A DNA stretch of 29,411 bases from CAZXEU01 sp964639665. GTDB lineage: Bacteria > Bacteroidota > Rhodothermia > Rhodothermales > Bin80. Location: the NCBI GenBank assembly GCA_964639665.1, contig CAZXEU010000113.1, positions 1 to 29,411 of the forward strand, in the 5' to 3' direction. Positions 16,450-24,699 of the stretch are shown here, in pieces. Below the pieces are notes generated by a model. The model worked only from the letters and a program-made list of their open reading frames with translations. It made no database searches and was not told the origin of the DNA. The number at the start of each line of letters is the position of its first letter. The stretch's first letter is position 1. The translations under genes and the position numbers were made by a program.

Positions 16450-19400
16450 TTACGCGGGTTGTGCCGCCTTGCGGGTAAGGGTGTTGACGCGGAGGTAAAC
16501 GGACATCATGGCCGGCACGAGTACCACCAGGAGGGCGGTAGCAATCATTATGCCAATCCCCAGGGACGCCGCGAAAGGAACCAGAAACTGCGCTTGTATG
16601 GCCCGCTCAAGGATGAGAGGAGTGAAGCAGAGAAAAGTGGTTACCGAGGTCAGAAATATCGGCCGGAACCGCCCTTTTGCGCCGCTGATGATGGCCGTCT
16701 TCGGGTCGGCACCTTCCCTTAGCCGCTGGTCGATAAAGTCCATCATGACCAGCGAGTCGTTTACAACTACGCCGCTAAGCCCAAAGAAGCCCAGAAACGA
16801 AACAGCGCCGATGGCTACGCCCAACACCAGATGTCCCAATACTACGCCGATGAGTCCAAACGGCACAATGGCCATGATGATAAACGGCTTGAGATACGAC
16901 TTCAACGGAATGGCCAGCAGCGCGAAAATTGCGAGCATGGCCAGCAGAAAGCCGCGATACAGGGCATCCAGCGAATCCAGCTGCTGTTGCTGCTCGCCGC
17001 CGAAGGAATAGGTGAGTTCCGGGTTGGTCGCAAGAAGCTGTGCCAAGATGGTATTCTCCAGGATGCCGTTCGCCTGTCCGCCGGAAATCACGGTCACGTC
17101 GACATCGGCAGTCACATTCACGACCCGCTGTCCGTCCTGGCGCCTGATGGACGGCGGCGACGTGCCCATGGTCATGGACGCCGCCTGGCTTATCGGCACG
17201 TCTCCTCCCTCCCTGGTGCGGATCAGGTATCCCTCGACATCGGTTATTGCCTCCCGCTCTTCGCCGGGCAGCCGGGCATAGACGCGCACCTCCTCCCGGT
17301 CGCGCTGCAGCCTTAGCGCCTCCACGCCAAAGAACGCCGCCCGCACCTGTCGCGCCAGCTCCTCAACCGTAATTCCCAGCGTTCTTGCCTCCGGCAGCAG
17401 TTCCAGCTGAATCTCTCCCACACCCGGCGCATGGTCGGACCGGACGTCGAATACGCCTGCTACACTGCGCAGGCCGTCAACGACCGAATCAGCGACAGAA
17501 ACCAGCCGCTCCGGATCCGGATGCGACAGCACGACTGCAACCGGGCTGCCCAGGTCGATAACTTCACCGGTGAATTCGACTCCCCGAACGTAGGGGAGCA
17601 CGCCAACCTCTTCCCGCCAATCTTGCACCACAGCGATCGTGGACAGATTCCGCTGCTGGGCCCCCAGCAACTTGAACTCGATTGTGGCAATATTGGACTC
17701 CGGATTCGCGGTGGGCTTCGGCTCTAGGCCACCCCCCTCAATGTGTGGCCGCTGACCGACCGTTACAAGTACGCCCCTCAGCAAGGACGGAGCATCACCC
17801 GGCCTCTGCTCATCCAGGCGCTCCAGGACACGCCTTCCCGCCTGCTCAATCTCCGTCGCTACCTCGAAGGTCCGATTCGCAGGCGTGCCGTCCGGCATCT
17901 CCAGCGTCGCTGTAACGAAATCCCCTTCCACCACGCCGGCAAACGATGTCGGAATGATCCCGGCCGGTACCAGGGACAGGCTGAGTACAAAAAGACCTAT
18001 GACACCCGCCACCGTGATGCCCGGGTAATCGACCGAGAATCGCAGCACGCGATCGAGCGGACCCTCCAGAAACCTGTTCAACCATCGATCTACAGCACTG
18101 CGCAGGCGAGAGAGCAGCCGGTCCAGGAAATTGGTCGGCTCCCAATCCGGGCCCGGCAAGTGGGCAAGGTGTCGTGGCAGAACAAAGAGTGATTCAACCA
18201 GCGAGATCAGCAGCATGCCGATAATTATGACCGGCAGTGCCTTCCAAACCTCGCCAATGCCCCCTGGTACGAAGAGCAAGGGCACGAACGCCGCCACGGA
18301 AGTGAGCACGGCAAACGTAAGGGCTTTCTTGATGCGCCGCGTGCCCCGGATCGCCGCCGCGATCCCGGGCAAACCCCGCATGCGCTCCAGGTGGATGTGC
18401 TCGGAAACGACTATGGCATCGTCTACAATTATGCCGATTGCCAGCACAAATGCGAACAGCGATATCGTGTTGATTGCCAGGTCCATGGCCAGCATGACGG
18501 CCAGTGCACCGACGCCCGAGGTAACCAGGCCTACGATAACCCATAGTGCGAGCCGAATCTCTAGAAACAGGGCCAGCGAAACGAACACCAGCAAGAGTCC
18601 AAGAAGGCCACTGCGGGCCAGAAGGTCCAGCCGCTCCGAATAGGTCTGGGAGTCATCGTTCCAGATGGTAACGCCGACGCCCTCGGGCAGCGACGGCGCA
18701 ATCACCCCGGATATGTGGTCGTGAACGGCCCGCGCGACATCCATCACCTGCTCCCCGTCACCGCGATATACCTCCACAAATACCGCCGGCCGACCCTGAT
18801 GCCGGAGGATCAGGTCCGCATCCTGAAACGCATCTCGGACCCTGGCGATTTCGCCGAGGCGGATAGCCGTGCCATCGCTCTGGGCAATGACCACAATCTC
18901 CTCGAAGTCCAGCTGGTCGTAGCTTTGGCCGATGGTCCGAACGCGCACTTCGGCACTGCGCGTCTCGATGCTACCGGCAGACAGGTCAAGCGAGCTGCCG
19001 CGGACCGCCTGTGCAACATCCTCCAGGGTCAGCCCCAGAGCACGCAGCCGTGCAAGCGGCACTTCGATCGAGATCTCGTACGCCCTGGTGCCGGTAGTTA
19101 CGACCTGCGACACGCTGGGCAGTGATCCCAGTTCGTCTTCAATCTGGTAGGCCAGCTCCTTTAGAGACCGCTCAGGGATGTCGCCATAGACTATCAGGCG
19201 AATCATGCTGGTGCGGTTGTCCATCTCCCGGAACTGGGGACGCTCGGCCACACTGGGAAACGACTGGATGCGCGCCACAGCGGATTGTACTTCGTCCATG
19301 GCCTCGCTTATATCCGTGCCCGACTTCAGTTCAACCCGCACCGAAGCCAGTCCCGGCGCCGCGATGGACTTGACCGCCTTTACGTCTGCGAGCGCCTCAA

Positions 19401-19644
19401 CCTGCTCCTCGATCTTGACTATGACCGACTCCTCCACCTCCTCGGGTACGGCACCCGGATACACGACGGAGATCTCTATGGTATTGAACGGAACAACGGG
19501 CCATGACTGTCGCTCCAGCCCTCCCAATGCCACGAGGCCCGCGGCCAGTATGCCGAACATCAGCAGGTTGGCGGCCACACGGTTGCTCGCCATGTAGGCA
19601 ATGGGGCCGCCGGGCTCCCCGTGGTGGGCATCAGTTCGATTCAT
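16450..19644 (-). CDS. RND efflux permease (AcrB/HAE1-like)
   Basis: Inner-membrane proton-driven resistance-nodulation-division pump subunit, about 1064 residues, exporting hydrophobic compounds with the upstream adaptor and an outer-membrane channel encoded elsewhere. It has the expected twofold layout of one membrane helix, a large periplasmic porter domain and a helix bundle, repeated. The TM4 proton-relay pair is present as Asp408-Asp409 in AIGIIVDDAIVV. In TM10 the segment GLSGVVVNDSLVMMDF lacks the AcrB lysine, as in the divergent RND subfamily with a VND motif. The ATG at 19642-19644 (MNRTDAHHGE) is preferred over the longer frame to 19704. A 223-bp spacer separates it from the adaptor gene. 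Substrate unknown. Confidence 0.93.
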   Translation of the reverse strand: MNRTDAHHGEPGGPIAYMASNRVAANLLMFGILAAGLVALGGLERQSWPVVPFNTIEISVVYPGAVPEEVEESVIVKIEEQVEALADVKAVKSIAAPGLASVRVELKSGTDISEAMDEVQSAVARIQSFPSVAERPQFREMDNRTSMIRLIVYGDIPERSLKELAYQIEDELGSLPSVSQVVTTGTRAYEISIEVPLARLRALGLTLEDVAQAVRGSSLDLSAGSIETRSAEVRVRTIGQSYDQLDFEEIVVIAQSDGTAIRLGEIARVRDAFQDADLILRHQGRPAVFVEVYRGDGEQVMDVARAVHDHISGVIAPSLPEGVGVTIWNDDSQTYSERLDLLARSGLLGLLLVFVSLALFLEIRLALWVIVGLVTSGVGALAVMLAMDLAINTISLFAFVLAIGIIVDDAIVVSEHIHLERMRGLPGIAAAIRGTRRIKKALTFAVLTSVAAFVPLLFVPGGIGEVWKALPVIIIGMLLISLVESLFVLPRHLAHLPGPDWEPTNFLDRLLSRLRSAVDRWLNRFLEGPLDRVLRFSVDYPGITVAGVIGLFVLSLSLVPAGIIPTSFAGVVEGDFVTATLEMPDGTPANRTFEVATEIEQAGRRVLERLDEQRPGDAPSLLRGVLVTVGQRPHIEGGGLEPKPTANPESNIATIEFKLLGAQQRNLSTIAVVQDWREEVGVLPYVRGVEFTGEVIDLGSPVAVVLSHPDPERLVSVADSVVDGLRSVAGVFDVRSDHAPGVGEIQLELLPEARTLGITVEELARQVRAAFFGVEALRLQRDREEVRVYARLPGEEREAITDVEGYLIRTREGGDVPISQAASMTMGTSPPSIRRQDGQRVVNVTADVDVTVISGGQANGILENTILAQLLATNPELTYSFGGEQQQQLDSLDALYRGFLLAMLAIFALLAIPLKSYLKPFIIMAIVPFGLIGVVLGHLVLGVAIGAVSFLGFFGLSGVVVNDSLVMMDFIDQRLREGADPKTAIISGAKGRFRPIFLTSVTTFLCFTPLILERAIQAQFLVPFAASLGIGIMIATALLVVLVPAMMSVYLRVNTLTRKAAQPA

Positions 19645-19867
19645 TGCGCGCACCCTGTGCTCCTTCGGATCTGCGCCTGAAATGCAAGAGCAGCGCGCCG
19701 GCATTGCGGACGCGCGTCCGCGCTCCTCTCATTCGGAACCGCCGTTCGGGCGCCGGCCGGATCAACCCTAAGCAGCCCCTCAAACCCAACCAGGGAGCTG
19801 GCTCCGCCGCCGGCGGGCGCGCGCCTGCTGCCATCAGCTGCCGGGTGCACACGCGGGTGGCCCCGGC

Positions 19868-21091
19868 TCATGGTCCGCTCCCGGATCCAGTCCGCACGGG
19901 CATGCCCTGGACGGCGACCTGAATCCCTCCGATAATGGCCAGTTCGCCACCTTCCAGCGCACCGGTCAGGAAAGCTTCGTCGTCCGAGCGATGCAAGACG
20001 CGCACGGGAACGATATGGACGATACCATTGCGCACAACCCATACTTCATTTCCTGGCCGCAGCGCAGGCCGCCGGACCCTGAAGTAGACATCGGGCGCAA
20101 CTCCGTCAATCTCCACCTCCACGAACTTGCCCACAAGAAGGGGCGGGCCGCCCTGCCCTGCGGCGAGGCTGCCGGCATCCGCATACGCGGGCACGCCCGG
20201 GCCAAACGGATTCGGCACTCGCACGACCACCTCTACGGTGCGTGAACGCTCGTCCAGGGCCGCTTCCGCCCTGTCCACGTAGCCTTGCCAACTGTATCGC
20301 ACATCGCCGTAGTCGGCCGCCACGCGAGCTCCCAGGCTCCTGTCGGAGCCTCCCGCCTCCAGCTGCCACAAGCCCGGGATGAGAGCCATACCGGGATCCG
20401 TCAGCGACACCACTACTTCGACCTCATCGGAAGCGTACATCCGTCCCACGCTGCGGCCGGCCGCCACAAACTGACCTACGGCAACGGATTCATCCAGTAT
20501 GACACCCGCAAACGGGGCATGGACGCTGGTGCGCGCGAGCTGCAACTCGGCTGCCGCAAGCGTGGCCTTGTCTCGGGCCAGCGCAGCTGTGGCGGCCTCC
20601 ATTTGCGGCCCCCACAACGCCAGAGGGCCGGTATCTTCGCCGGTCTCACCGCCTTGCCGCAAGGCACTGAAGCGATCATGCTGGGAACGCGCAATGCGCG
20701 CCTCCTCCGTGACTCGCAGCAGCTCTACTTCCTGAAAGGCTACGCTTGCGCGCGCCTGCTCTACCCTCGTGCGATAGTCGGCGTCATCGATTCGAAAGAG
20801 CAGCTCGCCCGACTGCACTTTCCCGCCACTCTGGAACGCCTGAGCAACCCAAACGACCCTGCCCGCAACCTCGGCCGTGACATCCACCTCGGCCCGAGGC
20901 CGGACAGTGCCGGCCCCGTGGACGGCAATGGATCCCGAACCGGCCACCAGGGGAGCCGTCTCGGCAAACGGAACAGGTGAAGGGGCGGGGCGCTGTGCAG
21001 GTTCGGGCCTTCGGGCAACCAGAACCACGGCCACAATTACGGATCCGACCAGGATGCCACCAGCGATGGCCAAGCGCTTAAGTCTGCTCAT
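19868..21091 (-). CDS. RND efflux periplasmic adaptor (HlyD/MFP family)
   Basis: A 407-residue membrane fusion protein linking the RND permease to an outer-membrane channel. Residues about 8-26 form an N-terminal membrane anchor (LAIAGGILVGSVIVAVVLV). Then come the barrel-sandwich halves GTVRPRAEVDVTAEVAGRVV and TSVHAPFAGVILDESVAVGQF, flanking a short alpha-helical hairpin rich in Glu/Arg/Ala (about residues 110-180). A beta-barrel and a membrane-proximal domain follow. It is the promoter-proximal gene of the pair with the permease. Start ATG at 21089-21091. The 739 bp upstream are gene-poor and contain a dyad and a TTGACA box that may control the operon. Confidence 0.92.
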   Translation of the reverse strand: MSRLKRLAIAGGILVGSVIVAVVLVARRPEPAQRPAPSPVPFAETAPLVAGSGSIAVHGAGTVRPRAEVDVTAEVAGRVVWVAQAFQSGGKVQSGELLFRIDDADYRTRVEQARASVAFQEVELLRVTEEARIARSQHDRFSALRQGGETGEDTGPLALWGPQMEAATAALARDKATLAAAELQLARTSVHAPFAGVILDESVAVGQFVAAGRSVGRMYASDEVEVVVSLTDPGMALIPGLWQLEAGGSDRSLGARVAADYGDVRYSWQGYVDRAEAALDERSRTVEVVVRVPNPFGPGVPAYADAGSLAAGQGGPPLLVGKFVEVEIDGVAPDVYFRVRRPALRPGNEVWVVRNGIVHIVPVRVLHRSDDEAFLTGALEGGELAIIGGIQVAVQGMPVRTGSGSGP

Positions 21092-21313
21092 ATGTTTCGC
21101 GATGGCGCAGCCTGCCTTTTGATCTGCATGTCCTTGGGGTGCTTGCCATCAGATCCCGCAACAGGCCCGCCTAACGTACGGTTTCCGGATATGTCGGAGC
21201 ACCAACGGGAACCACTCCCGGAAGCCTCCATGGAGTCGAATCCTTGCATGTCCGACTCAGGCGGGAGCGTCCCGGCGCCAAATTTCGGTAACGCGGGCAT
21301 GTATCGGAAGCTC

Positions 21314-21347
21314 ATGGACAGTCTATAGGCCAGTGGTAACTGTCAAT
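21314..21347 (-). promoter_or_regulatory. Dyad overlapping a TTGACA box upstream of the efflux operon
   Basis: ATGGACAGT (21314-21322) and ACTGTCAAT (21339-21347) are 9-bp inverted arms with one mismatch and a 16-bp spacer. Read on the minus strand, the right arm contains a perfect TTGACA (21346-21341), followed at 13-15 bp by TATAGA or TAGACT. This spacing is shorter than ideal. The arrangement, about 225 bp upstream of the adaptor start, fits a repressed or activator-dependent promoter for the efflux genes. Confidence 0.35.
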
Positions 21348-21457
21348 TTCTAGCCGCCTCGCAGGCCGGGCATCCCGAGGCGTAATATGGCAGCAAGACG
21401 GTGCATTTCGCAGCGGCTTGCGCCCAGTTCGAACGAACGACATACAGTTTTCCCAAT

Positions 21458-21478
21458 GCCCTAATATTAATGTAGGGC
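21458..21478. promoter_or_regulatory. Inverted repeat GCCCTA-N9-TAGGGC
   Basis: Perfect 6-bp arms around an AT-only or near AT-only core (ATATTAATG) in the gene-poor stretch between the efflux operon and the methyltransferase gene. It could be an operator or a small hairpin. No downstream gene on the plus strand fits; on the minus strand it lies about 370 bp before the adaptor gene. Confidence 0.25.
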
Positions 21479-21830
21479 GCTCAGAATTGCATTTGCCGCC
21501 GCGACGCCAACAGGGAGTCTCCTGCATTCCAGCCTATTCTCCCGAAGTCATGGATCTTCAGGCCTGGGGGCATAGCGCCATCATATTATGTCGGCGATAT
21601 CCCTGTTCGAATCGCTGCTGAACCCACCCAATCACATCTCGAAAGTCCGTAGCGCGGCATGAGTGCCAGCCAATGGATTCCGGATCAAACTGCTCTCCAC
21701 GTGCCGGCACTGACTCGGCGCGAGATGTGTTAGCGCGCCGGCATAGCGGTGCGGGCACGAAGCGAGCCTATTGATTCGCCTGAAACTGCCTTCTGCACGG
21801 CGGCCGGGCGTCCGCGCCGGCGTTCCGGCC

Positions 21831-22892
21831 TTACCCAGGTTTGCGGGCCAGAAAGCAGTAGAGCGGGGTGAATATTCCCGTCTTGCCGCCCGCGACATAG
21901 GCATCGGCTGTTCGATCCATTAGCCGGACGACCGCCACGGAACCCTTCGGGAATACCTTGCATGCCTCCGCCAACCGCAGTCCGCCGATCATTGCCTTGC
22001 GGCCCAGTGGCGTCCGGCGAAATGCATTGCGCAAAGTCCCGCTCCGCCCCTCCATGGGCTGGTACCACGGCGTACTCGACTCGTCCCGGGCTCCCCGGTC
22101 CAATGATTCGACAACCTGGAATCCGACCGCCTCAAGCGCGCGATTCACCTCCGGGAACGTGGCGATGCGGTTCAGGGCGATTCCAAGCATGAGTTCATCC
22201 CTTACGGTCTGGTGATGGCTGTTGTCGGGATCGAACTTGTCCGTCAAGCACATTTCCTGGCCCCAGAACAGGGCTCCGGGCTTCAGTAAGCGAAATATCT
22301 CGGCAAACGCGCCTTGCTTGTCGGGCGCGTGGCATGTCGACTCGATCGCGTAACCCGCATCGCACGAGTTGGCCCCAATGGCGCTCATGTCCATGACGTT
22401 GCACTTCACGTATTCAGCCATGCGGTCCAGTCCGGCCTCGACGTTCCGTCGTCTGGCTTTCTCCAACTGCTGTTCGTTGTTGTTGACGCAAACAACCGTG
22501 GCCCCGGACTCGCGAGCGACGCGCCGCATCGGACCGCCCACGCCGCAACCCACATCAACGACCCGCATCCCCTCGTGCAACTCCAGCTTTCTTATCATCA
22601 GGCGCTGATGGCGGATAATCGATTCCTCCAGCGTCTCTGCCGGCGTCAATGGCGCGAAATGCAGCGATTCGTTCCACCCGTATTCCATGAACTCGCCACA
22701 CAGGTCGTAATAGTTGTTGACTGTGTCGGCGTGATCGTAGTCGCTGCCATCGGCGCCGGCCCGCTTTTTGCTCTCAATCCAGTCTCCGAATCGTGCCACG
22801 CGAGCCGCGACATTCCAGTCCCGGTATGAATTCCACAGGGACTTGGACAGGTTGGAAAGGCTGGACTGCTCCGCGCCGCGAGTATGTCTCAT
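21831..22892 (-). CDS. Erg6-type sterol C-24 methyltransferase
   Basis: A 353-residue SAM-dependent methyltransferase that reads along its whole length like eukaryotic sterol C-24 methyltransferases, which alkylate the sterol side chain at C-24. It has the sterol-binding block EYGWNESLHFAP at 70-81 (EYGWGSSFHFS in yeast Erg6), the SAM motif VDVGCGVGGPMR at 112-123, VNNNEQQLEKAR, YAIESTCHAP at 181-190, LTDKFDPDNSHH, PWYQPM, and the C-terminal sterol-methyltransferase domain ending AGGKTGIFTPLYCFLARKP. Cyclopropane synthases and plain class I methyltransferases lack this C-terminal block. Stop TAA. It is divergent from the Rieske gene, with which I infer a shared pathway. Family call is strong; the substrate (sterol) is inferred from the family. 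Confidence 0.88.
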   Translation of the reverse strand: MRHTRGAEQSSLSNLSKSLWNSYRDWNVAARVARFGDWIESKKRAGADGSDYDHADTVNNYYDLCGEFMEYGWNESLHFAPLTPAETLEESIIRHQRLMIRKLELHEGMRVVDVGCGVGGPMRRVARESGATVVCVNNNEQQLEKARRRNVEAGLDRMAEYVKCNVMDMSAIGANSCDAGYAIESTCHAPDKQGAFAEIFRLLKPGALFWGQEMCLTDKFDPDNSHHQTVRDELMLGIALNRIATFPEVNRALEAVGFQVVESLDRGARDESSTPWYQPMEGRSGTLRNAFRRTPLGRKAMIGGLRLAEACKVFPKGSVAVVRLMDRTADAYVAGGKTGIFTPLYCFLARKPG

Positions 22893-23546
22893 CGGTTCTT
22901 GAGACCAGTTTCAGAGTTGGGACTGACCATTACCTTGAAGCTGTTCGCCCCACGAGAGCGAATAGAGAGGCTGGCAATACCTCCAGCGCAGACAAGTTTG
23001 CAGCCGGGCCAGATTCCGGAAAGGCGGGCAACGCGCATGCCGCGCCGCTGCCGGCACGCGGGCCGGGGCCACCTCCCATCGACCGGCACCAGTTGCGTGA
23101 AAGCGCAGCGCCCATCCCGTATGTCGATATTGTGACCATAGCTCTCCGTAAACTCTATTCCGTTTGCGGCAAGGCATCGTGCCAGACTTAGTGGGAACCC
23201 GGCGATCGCAGGCGGTTTGAGCTGGACTCAAGATACTGCTTCGACGCACAGTCTGACAGGGCCTGCAGGAGGTTTGGCAGGTATTCTGCGCACCGTTAAG
23301 CCCGCGACCAGGGATCGGCCTGCCAGTGGCCATTGCGACCCGCGGTCGAATCTGGTCGTGCACTTGAGCCGGCGCACCCTCCTTCCGAGGCGGCAATCGA
23401 GTTTCCAGGTATTGTTGGTGGCTTCTGGGAGAACCTGTCACCACGCGGCTGTGGCCCAGGCTCCACGCAGGATTGGCTTCAGTGCTCCATACAAGTGCAA
23501 AACCCCTAACTTGAGCGTGTCCGCAAGCCATACCGGCCACCATTCC
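22893..23546. other. 654-bp divergent region between methyltransferase and Rieske genes
   Basis: No gene is supported. The Rieske reading frame stays open upstream to 23217, but the 110 extra residues have no domain character and are rich in Ser/Arg/Pro. A long antisense frame also crosses the stretch, as is common in GC-rich DNA. I see no clear promoter pair, tRNA or repeat. It presumably holds divergent promoters and leaders for the two halves of the putative sterol locus, and could contain a degraded gene. Confidence 0.5.
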
Positions 23547-24611
23547 ATGGAATCTGGATACGAAGCTACCTCCACGAGGCGCGATACGCGTGCCCGGCGC
23601 AAACCTCAATCGACGCTCCCTCCGTTTCCGGAGGGCTGGTATTTCGTTGCGAGCCGCAAGGTCTTGCTCAAGAAGAAGATTATTCAGAAGACCTGGATGG
23701 GCGAAGACATCGTCGCCTGGTGCAACGACGAAGGACGCGTTTGCGTCGCTGTGGCCATCTGCCCGCATATGGGCGCGGACTTGAGCCCCTCTTCCGGCGG
23801 CATGGTCCGGGACGGCTGCCTTGTCTGCCCTTTTCACGGTTTCGAGTTCGACGTAAGCGGAACCTGCGTGGCTACCCCATATGCCCCTCCGCCCAAGGCC
23901 ACGCGGCTTCGTGTGTTTGAGACGCGGGATGTCCTGGGCATGGTCTTCGCATGGTGGGGAGTCGACGGACGCCCTCCTCACTGGACGCTTCCCGAGGACC
24001 CCGAGACCGGCGACGATTGGACAGAACTGGGCTTTCGTGCCCTTCGATTTGCGGGGCATCCCCAGGAAACCACCGAGAATTCCGTTGATTTGGCGCATCT
24101 TAGGTACGTGCACGGCTACGACAGCGTCCGCAGGACCGAACCGTTGACCATAGACGGAGCGCACCTCAAGAGCAGCTTCCTGTTCACGCGCCCCCAGACC
24201 ATCGCCGGCATCAGGAAGATCAATTTCGACGTAGCCGCGCGCGCGCATATCCACGGGCTGGGATACTCGTACGTGGAGATACACGATCGCTACATTGGCA
24301 TGCACGCACGCCTGTGGGTGCTGGCTACGCCCGTCGATGGCAAGGACATCGCATTGGTGCTGGCAAGCCAGGTCAAGCTGATGCGTGGCCCCAAACGGGC
24401 TATTGTCGGAATGAGGTTTTTGCCTCTCAGACTCCGCACAAACCTCATGCGCAACATCATTCTGAATTATCAAAAACATGATGTTGTTCAGGATGTGGAG
24501 ATCTGGAAATCCAAGCGGTACGTGTCCCAGCCCAGGCTGTGCCGGTCCGATGGCGAAATAGGCCGATTCCGTCGCTACTGCCGGCAGTTCTATCCGGATT
24601 CTCCGGGCTGA
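23547..24611 (+). CDS. Rieske non-haem iron oxygenase
   Basis: Oxygenase component of 354 residues that would use a 2Fe-2S cluster and mononuclear iron to hydroxylate, desaturate or demethylate a hydrophobic substrate. The Rieske motif is complete: Cys72-x-His74 (CPHMGAD) and Cys94-x2-His97 (CPFHGFEF). The iron site is Asp181-x2-His184-x4-His189 in ENSVDLAHLRYVH. The start PPFPEGWYFVA-SRK and the overall plan resemble steroid-active Rieske enzymes (DAF-36/Neverland cholesterol 7-desaturase, KshA), but I cannot separate these from other Rieske oxygenases by eye. ATG 23547 is chosen because upstream residues lack conservation. Head of the plus-strand set. No ferredoxin reductase gene is nearby. 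Stop TGA. Confidence 0.88.
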   Translation: MESGYEATSTRRDTRARRKPQSTLPPFPEGWYFVASRKVLLKKKIIQKTWMGEDIVAWCNDEGRVCVAVAICPHMGADLSPSSGGMVRDGCLVCPFHGFEFDVSGTCVATPYAPPPKATRLRVFETRDVLGMVFAWWGVDGRPPHWTLPEDPETGDDWTELGFRALRFAGHPQETTENSVDLAHLRYVHGYDSVRRTEPLTIDGAHLKSSFLFTRPQTIAGIRKINFDVAARAHIHGLGYSYVEIHDRYIGMHARLWVLATPVDGKDIALVLASQVKLMRGPKRAIVGMRFLPLRLRTNLMRNIILNYQKHDVVQDVEIWKSKRYVSQPRLCRSDGEIGRFRRYCRQFYPDSPG

Positions 24612-24699
24612 GTCGGAAGCCCGGCAGCCCTCGCGCGCCGGGCATCGCTCCGGGAACGGCCCGTCCGCCCTGTTGAGTTACACACTTGCGCAGGCGCCC

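Larger units (their letters stand above)
21092..21830. other. 739-bp gene-poor stretch upstream of the efflux operon
   Basis: No convincing gene. A 75-codon minus-strand frame (21315-21088) ends in TGA overlapping the adaptor ATG, and a plus-strand frame starts at the back-to-back CATATG; neither looks like a known protein. The part from about 21430 to 21600 is more AT-rich than its surroundings. Two dyads stand out at 21314-21347 and 21458-21478. The region probably carries the efflux operon's control signals and the 3' end of the methyltransferase transcript. Confidence 0.55.

Noticed and set aside
19645..19867. A small gene in the spacer between efflux adaptor and permease
   Set aside because: The 73-codon frame there is Arg/Gly/Ala-rich with no family features, and it overlaps the permease start.
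21092..21328. 78-codon plus-strand frame with a lipoprotein-like start (SLGC)
   Set aside because: Its ATG is back to back with the adaptor ATG (CATATG), it has no ribosome-binding site, and the rest is low-complexity with no family resemblance.
21608..21625. GTTCGAATC resembling a tRNA T-loop
   Set aside because: The flanking bases do not form a T-stem, and no acceptor, D-arm or anticodon arm can be built around it. The similar motif near 9808 fails for the same reason.
22911..24479. 522-codon open frame on the minus strand opposite the Rieske gene
   Set aside because: It lies antisense to a clearly conserved gene, its translation resembles no family, and long antisense frames are common in GC-rich DNA.
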